Of a DNA stretch of 13,518 nt, positions 6,046-12,993 are shown one piece after another. Origin of the DNA: Clostridiales bacterium UBA1777 (GTDB taxonomy: Bacteria > Bacillota > Clostridia > Oscillospirales > Oscillospiraceae); contig DCGN01000049.1 of assembly GCA_002315275.1 (NCBI GenBank), positions 1 through 13,518 of the forward strand, written 5' to 3'. The notes below the pieces were generated by a model. The model worked only from the letters and a program-made list of their open reading frames with translations. It was not told where the DNA came from and did not search any database. Both the position numbers and the translations under genes were made by a program. Positions within the stretch are counted from its first letter, which is position 1. Every line of letters begins with the position of its first letter.

Positions 6046-9000
6046 ATGGATAGGTTTATCGCTTCGCTCGCGAAAAAATACGTTTCGCGCAGCAAAAAAA
6101 CAAAATGGCTGTTCTCGTTCATGTCGTTTTTCCTCGTGCTGATACTCGTCACCGCCGTGGCGATAACCTCCACGATAACCGCGACCATCCGAAACTGCGA
6201 GGATGATTACTCGACCATAGGCATCGTAGAATACCTCGGCGATCAGTACCCCGCTATGACGCAGTATTACGACGAGACCGTAGCATCCGTGCAGGAGGCC
6301 TTTGAGGCCTGCCTCACGGAGAGCGATGCGCTTATCAAATACGAGAAGAGCGGCTCCGCCCTCGGCTATATCGGCGAGGCGAAGAGCTATTTCAACAAGA
6401 CCGCCGCGGATGACAGCGCCGTTATCGTTGCCACGATCATTAACGACGCCTCCATATCGGACACATATGTGGCGCTTTGCGTGCAGGAGCTGTTCTCCTG
6501 CCGCGAGATTGAGGGCAAGTACATCGACGTTTCGAATAACGGCGAGGTGCTTGAGAAGAACCATTCATATCTGATGCACGGCTCGTTCGGCACAACGCTC
6601 GGCGGTTTCGCCAAGCACGAGGTCATGAACGTTGTGCCGTTCACGCTCTCGGACTACGGCGATATTGACTACTGCGTTGATATTACAACGGGTGACCACG
6701 GCAGGTACACACTCCCCGAGGACAGCGTTTTCTACGAGATGGCCGAGTCCTACAAGACGGTGAGCCGGGGAGTTCACGTTAACTTCACGGATTCTCCCGA
6801 GGATGCGCTCCCCTTCCACGAGGGCTATATCTCGCTTGCCGAGGGCGACTTCTATGCCGAAAACGGGCTTATCGTGTCGCAGTTCGTCGCAAAGCAGTGC
6901 GGGCTCTCCGTCGGCGATGAGGTCACGCTCCGCGCGAGTGCAAAGGAGAACACCTTCTACCGCTACGCCTACTCCGAAGCCGACGGCTTTGACTGCGAGC
7001 AGACGGTCACGCTGACGGGGATTTTCAAGGACAACAGCGATTACAAGGCAGAGGCCTTCGCCTCCGTCATCCACGGCTTTGACGCAACGGTATCCAACGA
7101 CAGCTACACTCTCGGCCAGCTCTTCCTCGGAAACAGCACGGCGCAGGAGTACATCGATTCTCTCGAGCTGCCCCCGATGGTGAGGATAACGCTGTACGAC
7201 CAGGGCTACAAGCAGAACGTCGACTCGCTCAGAACGATGCTCAGCCTCGGCTATATCATAAGCGCCGTTGCCGCAGCCGCCGCGCTCGTGATGATGTTCC
7301 TCTACGGCTACATGCTCGTTTACAAGCAGGAAAAAGAGCTGATGACGATGGTGAAGCTCGGCTGCCGCATGAAGCAGATAAGGCAGTATTTCAATCTCAT
7401 ATGCCTTCGTATCGCGTCGCTCCCCGTCATTCTCTCCGCTGCCGGCGGCTATTACGCGGTATCGTATCTCAACAAGAAGCTGCTCGGCGTTTTGATGAAC
7501 ACAGATCTCTCGCTCTACCGCTATTCCAGCAGCGCCGTTTCCGTTGTGAAGAAGCTCGATGCGCTCTCCTCGGACGGCAGCCTCGCCGTTATTCTGACAG
7601 TTGCCGCGGCGGCACTCGCGCTCATCCTCGTGAGTGTCGGGCTTTTTGTGAGCTTCGTGTTCAAGCGCCCGCAGAAGCACAGGAAGGAATTCCACCCCGT
7701 CAGGGGCAGAACGGTCGGTCTCTCCGCAAACGGCGCGAAATACGCGCTCTTGACCTGCGTGCGCGACTGCGTGAAAAACAGCGCGACGGTCGTGCTCATA
7801 GTTGCGTTCAGCCTGCTGTGCTCGTCGCTGATGGTGATATCGGTCAACACAGCCGCGCAGATGGACACCGTACGGAAAAACGGCGACGTAAAGGGCTATT
7901 TCACCGACATCTACGGCAAGAACGTTTCCGGCCTTCTCATCTACTATAACGACATCGAAAACGTGAGCAGTATCGACGGGCTCACGAACGTCACGGGGAT
8001 AAACACCGTGCCGTATGAGTTCTGCGCCGTCATCAAGCCCGACGGCACCGTGAGCGGCCCGGGGGCTATCGAGATCCCCAAGGGCGGCTTTGCGCAGGAA
8101 AGGCTCATAAACAAGCTCGCATCCAACCCGAAGCTCGTTTGCACAACGAGCGTTTACGGCTCGCCCGAGTTCCTCTACTCTCCCAATATCGGCATCGAAT
8201 GGCTCGACGGGTATGAGGACACGGATTTCGCCGAGGTCAACATGACAGAGAGCATCTGCGTTATCGGCGGCAAGCTTGCCGAAAAAAACGGCATAGCTCT
8301 CGGCGACAGGGTCTGGCTCAATGTGTTCGACACCACCTCCGAAACGGCAACTCTCTCCTGCATGAACGACGCGCTTTTCAAGGTAGTCGGCATATACGAG
8401 GATGACGGCCTCGCAAAGAGCATATACGTCCCGTCCGATTTCATGCGCTTCACGGGAGCGCCCGTCAGGGATGTCACGCCGATGATAACCGAGATAATTG
8501 ACGGCACCGAGGTGCACGAGGGCTTCAATATCGTAGCCTACGGCTTCCCGACCTACTCGGGAGCAACCTTCACCGTGGGCGACTGCGAAAAGCTCGCCGA
8601 CATAAAGCAGGCGCTTGCCGATTTCGGCTACTCGAGCGTCAATTCCGCGGGCCATCTGAGGCGCTTTGTGGAGATAAACGACGCATCCTACCTCGCGCTT
8701 GAGCAGAGCATGACACAGAAGCTGTGGTGCATCGAGTATCTGTTCCCCGTGATATACGCGGCGTGCGTTATACTGAGCTTCATCGTGGCAAGAGTCAATA
8801 TGCGCGGAAAGCAGGGCGAGATACGCATCATGCACAATCTCGGCACGCCGAGGCGCGTGATGTTCACGAGTATCATGCTCAACCAACTTATCCAGGTCAT
8901 CGCGGGAGCTGTGCTCGGCATCGTTCTGATGCTCGTTTTCAAAAGGTGCAGCGTGTTCGGCCTTGAGATGCTCGGCGCATGCACGCTGAGCTACCTCGCC

Positions 9001-9066
9001 GGCTCCGCCGCGACCTACCGCAGCGTCAGAAACATCGACAGAAAGAACGCAAGGAGGAAGCTGTAA
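6046..9066 (+). CDS. Large FtsX/MacB-type ABC transporter permease
   Basis: A 1006-residue integral membrane protein with the duplicated FtsX-like permease layout. TM1 (about 21-47) is followed by a first extracytoplasmic domain (48-397) and three helices (about 400-425, 451-481, 512-540). The second half repeats this pattern: a helix (579-604), a second extracytoplasmic domain (605-892) and three helices (893-918, 940-966, 973-992). KQEKELMTMVKLGCRMKQI and its counterpart GKQGEIRIMHNLGTPRRVM are the cytoplasmic coupling segments expected to meet the ATPase. Family members act by mechanotransmission or export lipids, peptides or lipoproteins; the substrate here is unknown. The in-frame ATG at 5998 lies only about 6 bases after the predicted transcription start, so the ATG at 6046, with GGGAAGG five bases before it, is preferred. 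Its last base overlaps the ATPase start. No two-component or peptide-synthesis gene accompanies it. Confidence 0.9.
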   Translation: MDRFIASLAKKYVSRSKKTKWLFSFMSFFLVLILVTAVAITSTITATIRNCEDDYSTIGIVEYLGDQYPAMTQYYDETVASVQEAFEACLTESDALIKYEKSGSALGYIGEAKSYFNKTAADDSAVIVATIINDASISDTYVALCVQELFSCREIEGKYIDVSNNGEVLEKNHSYLMHGSFGTTLGGFAKHEVMNVVPFTLSDYGDIDYCVDITTGDHGRYTLPEDSVFYEMAESYKTVSRGVHVNFTDSPEDALPFHEGYISLAEGDFYAENGLIVSQFVAKQCGLSVGDEVTLRASAKENTFYRYAYSEADGFDCEQTVTLTGIFKDNSDYKAEAFASVIHGFDATVSNDSYTLGQLFLGNSTAQEYIDSLELPPMVRITLYDQGYKQNVDSLRTMLSLGYIISAVAAAAALVMMFLYGYMLVYKQEKELMTMVKLGCRMKQIRQYFNLICLRIASLPVILSAAGGYYAVSYLNKKLLGVLMNTDLSLYRYSSSAVSVVKKLDALSSDGSLAVILTVAAAALALILVSVGLFVSFVFKRPQKHRKEFHPVRGRTVGLSANGAKYALLTCVRDCVKNSATVVLIVAFSLLCSSLMVISVNTAAQMDTVRKNGDVKGYFTDIYGKNVSGLLIYYNDIENVSSIDGLTNVTGINTVPYEFCAVIKPDGTVSGPGAIEIPKGGFAQERLINKLASNPKLVCTTSVYGSPEFLYSPNIGIEWLDGYEDTDFAEVNMTESICVIGGKLAEKNGIALGDRVWLNVFDTTSETATLSCMNDALFKVVGIYEDDGLAKSIYVPSDFMRFTGAPVRDVTPMITEIIDGTEVHEGFNIVAYGFPTYSGATFTVGDCEKLADIKQALADFGYSSVNSAGHLRRFVEINDASYLALEQSMTQKLWCIEYLFPVIYAACVILSFIVARVNMRGKQGEIRIMHNLGTPRRVMFTSIMLNQLIQVIAGAVLGIVLMLVFKRCSVFGLEMLGACTLSYLAGSAATYRSVRNIDRKNARRKL

Positions 9067-9725
9067 TGGCTATTCTCGAGCTTAAAAACATAGAATACGC
9101 TTACAACGAGCGCAAAAAGGTCATAAAGGATGCTTGCTGCTCCTTTGAGGAGGGCACGCTCTACGCCCTCGTAGGCAAATCGGGCGCGGGTAAGAGCACG
9201 CTTCTGTCGCTGATGGCGGGGCTTGACCTGCCCGACAGCGGCGAGGTGCTCTTCAACGGCAGGCCGACGTCCGAAATGGATCTGACGGATTATCGGCTTT
9301 CCTCCGTGGCCGTTATCTATCAGGACTTTGAGCTTTTCCCGCTGCTGACGGTGCTTGAAAACATCATGTATCCGATGCAGCTCAACGGTATCTCCGAGAA
9401 GGAGGCAAAAAAGGAGGCCATGCGCCTCGCCGAGAAGGTGTCTCTCGCGGAGGAGCTCTATGACCATTACCCGAGCGAGCTGTCCGGCGGCGAGCAGCAG
9501 CGCGTTGCCATCGCCCGCGGCCTCACGATGGACAGATGCCTCATGCTTGCCGACGAGCCGACCGGCAACCTCGACTCCGAAAACAGCGACAATATATTCC
9601 GCCTGCTGCAGCGCCTCGCCCACGATGACAACAAGTGCATCATCATCGTGACGCACGATCTGTCCATCATGGACAAGGCGGACATCGTGTGCCAGATAGT
9701 CGACGGAAAGATAGTCCGCCGCTGA
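9066..9725 (+). CDS. ABC transporter ATP-binding protein (MacB/LolD type)
   Basis: The 219-residue nucleotide-binding subunit partnering the permease just upstream. All ATPase motifs are intact: Walker A GKSGAGKS (37-44), Q-loop Gln86 in IYQDFELF, signature LSGGEQQR (139-146), Walker B LMLADE (159-164) followed by PTGNLD, and the switch His197 in IVTHD. The ADEPTGNLD form is typical of the LolD/MacB/FtsE group, which fits an FtsX-like permease. The ATG overlaps the permease TAA by one base, and GGAGG (9053-9057) lies about 8 bases upstream, so the two are translated from one message and probably in balanced amounts. No terminator is obvious between its stop and the mscL promoter. Confidence 0.95.
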   Translation: MAILELKNIEYAYNERKKVIKDACCSFEEGTLYALVGKSGAGKSTLLSLMAGLDLPDSGEVLFNGRPTSEMDLTDYRLSSVAVIYQDFELFPLLTVLENIMYPMQLNGISEKEAKKEAMRLAEKVSLAEELYDHYPSELSGGEQQRVAIARGLTMDRCLMLADEPTGNLDSENSDNIFRLLQRLAHDDNKCIIIVTHDLSIMDKADIVCQIVDGKIVRR

Positions 9726-9744
9726 GTTTTTGCGCGAAAAGTGA

Positions 9745-9773
9745 TTGAATAAGGCGCGCCTTCGGTGTATAAT
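9745..9773 (+). promoter_or_regulatory. Sigma-A promoter of mscL
   Basis: TTGAAT (9745-9750), a 17-base spacer and a perfect TATAAT (9768-9773) give an expected start near 9780, about 38 bases before mscL. The spacer begins with the perfect 12-bp palindrome AAGGCGCGCCTT (9751-9762), directly after the -35 box, a plausible operator position. Confidence 0.78.
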
Positions 9774-9817
9774 ACAGGCACGCACAGACGAGTTGATATT
9801 ACAAAAGGAGAGCTGTT

Positions 9818-10225
9818 ATGAAAAAAATTTTTAACGAATTCAAAGAGTTCATTTCCAGAGGCAACGTTATCGACCTCGCAGTCGGCGTTATCATGGGCAG
9901 TGCTTTCACCGCGATAGTCACGTCCCTCGTTAACGACATTTTCATGCCCGTCATCGGCCTTATCTTCGGCGGCATCGACTTCACCTCGCTGAGAATAGTC
10001 CTTTCCCCCGCTACCGAAACAGCCGAGGAGGCTGCCTTGTGCTACGGCAACTTCATCCAGAATGTCGTCAACTTCCTGCTCGTGGCCGCGGTGATCTTCC
10101 TCATAGTGAAGCTCATAAACAAGCTCCGCAAGAAGAAGGAAGAAGCGCCCGCTCCCGCCCCCGCAGAGCCCAGCGAGGAAGTCCTTCTCCTCCGCGAGAT
10201 CCGCGACGAGCTGAAGAACAAGTAA
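9818..10225 (+). CDS. mscL: MscL: large-conductance mechanosensitive channel
   Basis: A 135-residue pore subunit that opens under extreme membrane tension, releasing solutes on osmotic downshock. The order is normal: an N-terminal amphipathic helix (MKKIFNEFKEF), the signature RGNVIDLAVGVIMG (14-27) leading TM1 (about 16-43), an extracellular loop (51-76), TM2 (about 77-101), the basic cluster NKLRKKK (101-107), a Pro/Ala linker (110-117) and a short C-terminal helix (EVLLLREIRDELKNK). AAGGAG ends 7 bases before the ATG. It has its own promoter and terminator, so it is a single-gene unit between the ABC operon and a convergent membrane gene. Confidence 0.97.
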   Translation: MKKIFNEFKEFISRGNVIDLAVGVIMGSAFTAIVTSLVNDIFMPVIGLIFGGIDFTSLRIVLSPATETAEEAALCYGNFIQNVVNFLLVAAVIFLIVKLINKLRKKKEEAPAPAPAEPSEEVLLLREIRDELKNK

Positions 10226-10235
10226 AGATAATGCG

Positions 10236-10263
10236 GCCCGGTGTTTTCGCACCGGGCATTTTT
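10236..10263 (+). terminator. Rho-independent terminator of mscL
   Basis: GCCCGGTG (10236-10243) pairs perfectly with CACCGGGC (10250-10257) around TTTTCG and is followed by ATTTTT. It starts 10 bases after the mscL stop and touches the stop codon of the convergent minus-strand gene (10262-10264), so that gene may use the same stem in the other direction, though its trailing sequence is less U-rich. Confidence 0.88.
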
Positions 10264-10822
10264 ACGGGTGTACCGCGATGAGCGCTATCGCCGCAGCCAT
10301 GAGATAGGCCGCCGAGCCGAGGAGAAATTCCCTCGCAGTGTGCCGCTTCGCCTTTACCGATGCCCAAAGCGTCGCGCAGTAGCCGAGGATGCACACGGGA
10401 TACCACCACCCGCCGACGAGGGCGCACAGGATAAGCGCGGGGCCAGTTATCGCGCATGCATGCCCGCTCGCGCGCACCTTCAGTAGCTTATTGAAAACGA
10501 GCAGCACCGCAACCGACAGCACATACATCAGGTAGATGCAGATGAGCGTCCTCTCCGAGTGCATGATCAGCCCCAAGGCGAACAGCGCAATGTACCCCGC
10601 GCTCGAAACGATCATGGCAAAGCTCCGCTGTTTTTCCCTCGGAAGACGGAACGCGTACACCGAAAACGGTATGACCGCCAGACACAGCGCCGCTGTCGCC
10701 GCCTCGTACGGGCTATGGAACAGCTCGCGCTTGCGAATATACAGCGCGATGACGAATACGAGCGCCTCGAATGGCGGCGCGGTAATTTTTCTCAAGAAAT
10801 TTGCAAGCTTCAGAGTTTTCAT
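10262..10822 (-). CDS. Small membrane protein resembling a degenerate PAP2 phosphatase
   Basis: A 186-residue hydrophobic protein with about five or six membrane helices. The segment KVRASGH (115-121) resembles the PSGH motif of PAP2 (type 2 phosphatidic acid phosphatase) enzymes, and KRHTAREFLLG (159-169) resembles the SR-x5-H-x3-D block, with His121 and His161 in the expected places. The KX6RP arginine-proline and the leading Ser-Arg are not clear, and Glu165 replaces the usual Asp, so activity on a lipid phosphate is uncertain. The ATG at 10822 has AGGAGGT about 9 bases upstream, while the frame upstream of it is non-coding in character. The gene is convergent with mscL and divergent from the YdcF-like gene. 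The alternative is simply an unclassified membrane protein. Confidence 0.75.
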   Translation of the reverse strand: MKTLKLANFLRKITAPPFEALVFVIALYIRKRELFHSPYEAATAALCLAVIPFSVYAFRLPREKQRSFAMIVSSAGYIALFALGLIMHSERTLICIYLMYVLSVAVLLVFNKLLKVRASGHACAITGPALILCALVGGWWYPVCILGYCATLWASVKAKRHTAREFLLGSAAYLMAAAIALIAVHP

Positions 10823-10843
10823 GTTATAATACCTCCTGCGGTA

Positions 10844-10872
10844 ATGCTCCGATGCCGAAAGCATATTCCAAA
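10844..10872 (-). promoter_or_regulatory. Possible promoter for the PAP2-like gene
   Basis: In the 152-base divergent gap the minus strand carries a TTTACT box, a 17-base spacer (CTCTCCTGCCTTTGGAA) and TATGCT, just upstream of the strong ribosome site AGGAGGT of the 10822 start. Box quality is moderate. No equally good promoter was found on the plus strand of this gap for the YdcF-like gene. Confidence 0.4.
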
Positions 10873-10974
10873 GGCAGGAGAGAGTAAACCTATCCGTTCG
10901 ATTCGGCGCTCTATCGGCAGCAGAGCCCCGTTCTACCGCCAAAAGTGCCTATTATACGAGGAGGAGCTATCCGG

Positions 10975-12036
10975 ATGAAGCTTATTCCGTGTTATATCAT
11001 CTCGGCAGTCATATCGGTGCTGATAGTAGCGTGGACATTCTCTATCCGCGTTTCGCTGTACAGAATGAGGAACATCGCCTATCCAGCGGGGATCATCGCG
11101 GGGCTGTTCTGCATGTCCGAGCTTCTTCTGCGCGACGGCAGCGTCATCGATGCGCTTCTCGCCTTCCCGGCCGACTTTGCGAGGATAACGATATGGCTCA
11201 TCGGCATACTCGGCGGTCTGATGTTCATAAGCAATGTATCGCTTATGCGGCACGAGGGTATGCGCCCGACGAACATGATAGGCACGTTTCTCGGCGTTAT
11301 CTTCGTCGGCGGCACGGTGGCGATATACTTTATCTCCGTTTTTCTCTCGCATCTCGCCGAGACCACGCAGAGCACCGCCGCGCTGTTCGCGGAGAGGTTT
11401 CTGCCGCTGTGGTTCTACTTCCTGCTTGATTACTGCGAATGCTTCATGCTCGGCATAATCATCATGGGTTGGATAGCCGCGCTGCAAAAGCCGCAGTACG
11501 ACAAGGATTTTATCATCATCCCCGGCTGCTCGATAAGCAAAACGGGCGGTCTTCTGCCGCTTCTCAGAGGCCGCACGAACCGCGCCGTCCGCTATGCGTG
11601 GGATCAGGAGATCGCCACGGGCAGAAAGGTGTGCTATGTGCCGTCCGGCGGTCAGGGTGCGGACGAGATAATGAGCGAGGGCTCGGCGATGGAGCTGTAC
11701 CTGCTCGCTCACGGCGCGGAGGCCGATGAGGTATTCCCCGAGAGGCAGTCCGTCAACACATATGAGAATTTTGCCCTGTCAAAAAAAGTGATAGACGCGC
11801 AGAAGCCGGGCGCGAGGGTCGCCTTCTCGACAACGAACTATCACGTTCTGAGATGCGGGCTTCTGGCGCACAGAGTCGGGCTCGACGCGGAGGGCATCGC
11901 GAGCTCAACGAAGTGGTACTTCTGGCCGAACGGCTTTGCACGCGAGGTCGTGGCGATATTCGCGATGAGCCGGAAGGGGCACGCAATTGCCGCGCTGATG
12001 CTCATGGCCGTAAGCTTAGCCGCGGTGCTGCTATAA
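10975..12036 (+). CDS. YdcF-like (DUF218/SanA/ElyC family) membrane protein
   Basis: A 353-residue protein with five membrane helices at the N-terminus (about 4-23, 34-52, 70-90, 102-126, 143-170) and a cytoplasmic or extracytoplasmic DUF218 domain (about 177-330). A last hydrophobic segment (336-353) closes it. The DUF218 landmarks are KDFIIIPGCSI (177-187), VPSGGQGADE (222-231), ERQSVNTYENF (256-266) and STTNYHVLRCG (285-295). Family members such as SanA and ElyC are linked to envelope integrity and peptidoglycan precursor handling, but the biochemistry is unsettled. The ATG at 10975 has GGAGGAG about 8 bases upstream; a GTG at 10945 in frame lacks such a site. The stop lies 33 bases before the relQ-like gene with no terminator, so both are probably in one message. 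Confidence 0.88.
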   Translation: MKLIPCYIISAVISVLIVAWTFSIRVSLYRMRNIAYPAGIIAGLFCMSELLLRDGSVIDALLAFPADFARITIWLIGILGGLMFISNVSLMRHEGMRPTNMIGTFLGVIFVGGTVAIYFISVFLSHLAETTQSTAALFAERFLPLWFYFLLDYCECFMLGIIIMGWIAALQKPQYDKDFIIIPGCSISKTGGLLPLLRGRTNRAVRYAWDQEIATGRKVCYVPSGGQGADEIMSEGSAMELYLLAHGAEADEVFPERQSVNTYENFALSKKVIDAQKPGARVAFSTTNYHVLRCGLLAHRVGLDAEGIASSTKWYFWPNGFAREVVAIFAMSRKGHAIAALMLMAVSLAAVLL

Positions 12037-12069
12037 GCATACGGATACCCTCAAACGGAGGCATGATAA

Positions 12070-12720
12070 ATGGAAGACAAAGATAGACCCTCAGATGTAT
12101 TTCCCGATGCGCTGGAGTTCGTGGCGCTGAGGAATCTGTACGAATCCGCCGTAAAGCAGATCGCGCTCAAGTTCGAGATACTCGACAGCGAGTTCAGCAT
12201 TCTTTATGACAGGAATCCGATACACCATATCGAAAGCCGCGTCAAGTCTGCGGAGAGCATCATCGCAAAGCTCGTCAAGCGGGGTCAGCCCCTCACCGTC
12301 GAGGCTGCGATGAGCAGCGTGAACGACATCGCGGGCGTGCGCGTGGTATGCCATTATATAGACGACGTGTACAGAGTGGCCGAGATGTTCCGCCGGCAGA
12401 AGGACGTTGAGATCCTCAAGGTTCAGGACTATATCAAAACGCCGAATTACAACGGCTACCGCTCGCTCCATCTCGATATCCGCGTGCCCGTGTATCTCTC
12501 GGACAGGACGGAATACGTCTGCGCGGAGATCCAGATACGCACGATCGCGATGGACTTCTGGGCAAGCCTTGAGCACGATATCCGCTACAAGGCAGACAAG
12601 TCCAACCTGCCCGCGGGCATAAACGAGGAGATGTTCGCCTGCGCGGATAAGATAGCCGAGATTGACGCGCAGATGCAGGATATGTACAAGCGCATCAAGG
12701 AATCCGAAAAAGCGAAATAA
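12070..12720 (+). CDS. relQ: RelQ-type small alarmone synthetase ((p)ppGpp synthetase)
   Basis: A 216-residue RelA/SpoT synthetase-domain protein without hydrolase, TGS or ACT domains, the size of Bacillus YjbM/RelQ. It would transfer pyrophosphate from ATP to GDP or GTP to make (p)ppGpp. Motifs in order are SRVKSAESI (56-64; ATP-binding basic residues), NDIAGVRVVC (85-94; Asp86 expected to bind Mg), DYIKTPNYNGYRSLHL (120-135; GDP/GTP-binding tyrosines) and EIQIRTIAMDFWASLEHDIRYK (153-174; catalytic Glu153), followed by a helical C-terminus as needed for tetramers. GGAGG at 12057-12061 lies 8 bases before the ATG. It follows the YdcF-like gene by 33 bases. It could be assigned RelP rather than RelQ, but the C-terminal length and motifs favour RelQ. 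Confidence 0.92.
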   Translation: MEDKDRPSDVFPDALEFVALRNLYESAVKQIALKFEILDSEFSILYDRNPIHHIESRVKSAESIIAKLVKRGQPLTVEAAMSSVNDIAGVRVVCHYIDDVYRVAEMFRRQKDVEILKVQDYIKTPNYNGYRSLHLDIRVPVYLSDRTEYVCAEIQIRTIAMDFWASLEHDIRYKADKSNLPAGINEEMFACADKIAEIDAQMQDMYKRIKESEKAK

Positions 12721-12760
12721 GCCTACGGGGGTTCGGGCGCACATTGTGCGCTCCTCTGAG

Positions 12761-12885
12761 CCTTCCCCTTAAGTAAGGGGAAGGGGGACCGCTTGCGGTG
12801 GGTGAGGTTATGACATTGCCCTTATCGATATTCTCTAACCTCATCCGGCACTTCGTGCCGCCTTCCCCTTTGCAAAAGGGGAAGG
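12761..12885. repeat. Nested palindromic intergenic repeat element
   Basis: Two perfect hairpins of the same arms, CCTTCCCCTT...AAGGGGAAGG, lie at 12761-12784 and 12861-12885. Between them are ACCGCTTGCGGT (12788-12799), GGTGAGGTTA (12801-12810), TAACCTCATC (12836-12845) and CGGCACTTCGTGCCG (12846-12860). The halves are inverted copies of one module: AAGGGGAAGG-(C/G)GG-short hairpin-GG(A/G)TGAGG, read forward at 12775-12807 and reverse at 12839-12870. The whole can fold as one cruciform-like structure. I recall modules of this form as dispersed palindromic repeats in gut Clostridia, possibly MITE-like, but cannot confirm copy number from one window. It carries no gene; short reading frames across it are incidental. 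Confidence 0.75.
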
Positions 12886-12920
12886 CATTATTCGTCACCC
12901 GAAGGGTGATACCGTACTTC

Positions 12921-12948
12921 CTCACTCCTCATTCCTAATTCTTCACTA
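12921..12948. repeat. Degenerate 7-bp tandem repeat
   Basis: Four adjoining heptamers, CTCACTC, CTCATTC, CTAATTC and TTCACTA, vary around CTCATTC. The tract lies between the palindromic repeat and the terminator and may be the edge of the same dispersed element or a slipped-strand remnant. Confidence 0.5.
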
Positions 12949-12955
12949 ACCAAAA

Positions 12956-12985
12956 GAGCCCGCCGATTATTTCGGCGGGCTTTCA
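12956..12985 (-). terminator. Rho-independent terminator of the GyrI-like gene, possibly bidirectional
   Basis: GCCCGCCGA (12958-12966) pairs with TCGGCGGGC (12972-12980). On the minus strand the stem is followed by TCTTTTGG and starts about 13 bases after the stop of the GyrI-like gene. On the plus strand it is followed by TTTCAACTTTTG, so it could also stop read-through from the relQ side. Confidence 0.85.
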
Positions 12986-12993
12986 ACTTTTGC

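Larger units (their letters stand above)
12721..12993. other. Gene-free intergenic stretch with repeats and a terminator
   Basis: About 273 bases separate the relQ-like stop from the end of the convergent GyrI-like gene. It holds a short hairpin GCGCAC-ATT-GTGCGC (12737-12751, no T tract), a nested palindromic repeat (12761-12885), a TCACCC-GAA-GGGTGA hairpin (12895-12909), a degenerate 7-bp tandem tract (12921-12948) and a two-way terminator. No coding frame with a ribosome site is convincing here. Confidence 0.8.

Noticed and set aside
6565..8886. A 773-residue open frame on the minus strand opposite the ABC permease
   Set aside because: The permease on the other strand has clear membrane helices, a promoter, a ribosome site and a partner ATPase. 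The antisense product has low-complexity His/Arg/Glu/Val-rich composition and no domain, as expected of a codon-bias shadow.
9725..9745. Terminator after the ABC ATPase gene
   Set aside because: TTTTGCGCGAAAA shortly after the stop is only a weak imperfect palindrome with no following T tract, so no terminator is called there.
12761..12910. CRISPR array
   Set aside because: The repeated pieces are inverted palindromes directly abutting one another, not evenly spaced direct repeats with unique spacers, and no cas gene is nearby.
12695..12925. A 76-residue frame across the palindromic repeat
   Set aside because: It runs through hairpins and the end of relQ on the opposite strand, with no ribosome site. 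Dispersed repeats often give spurious small frames like this.
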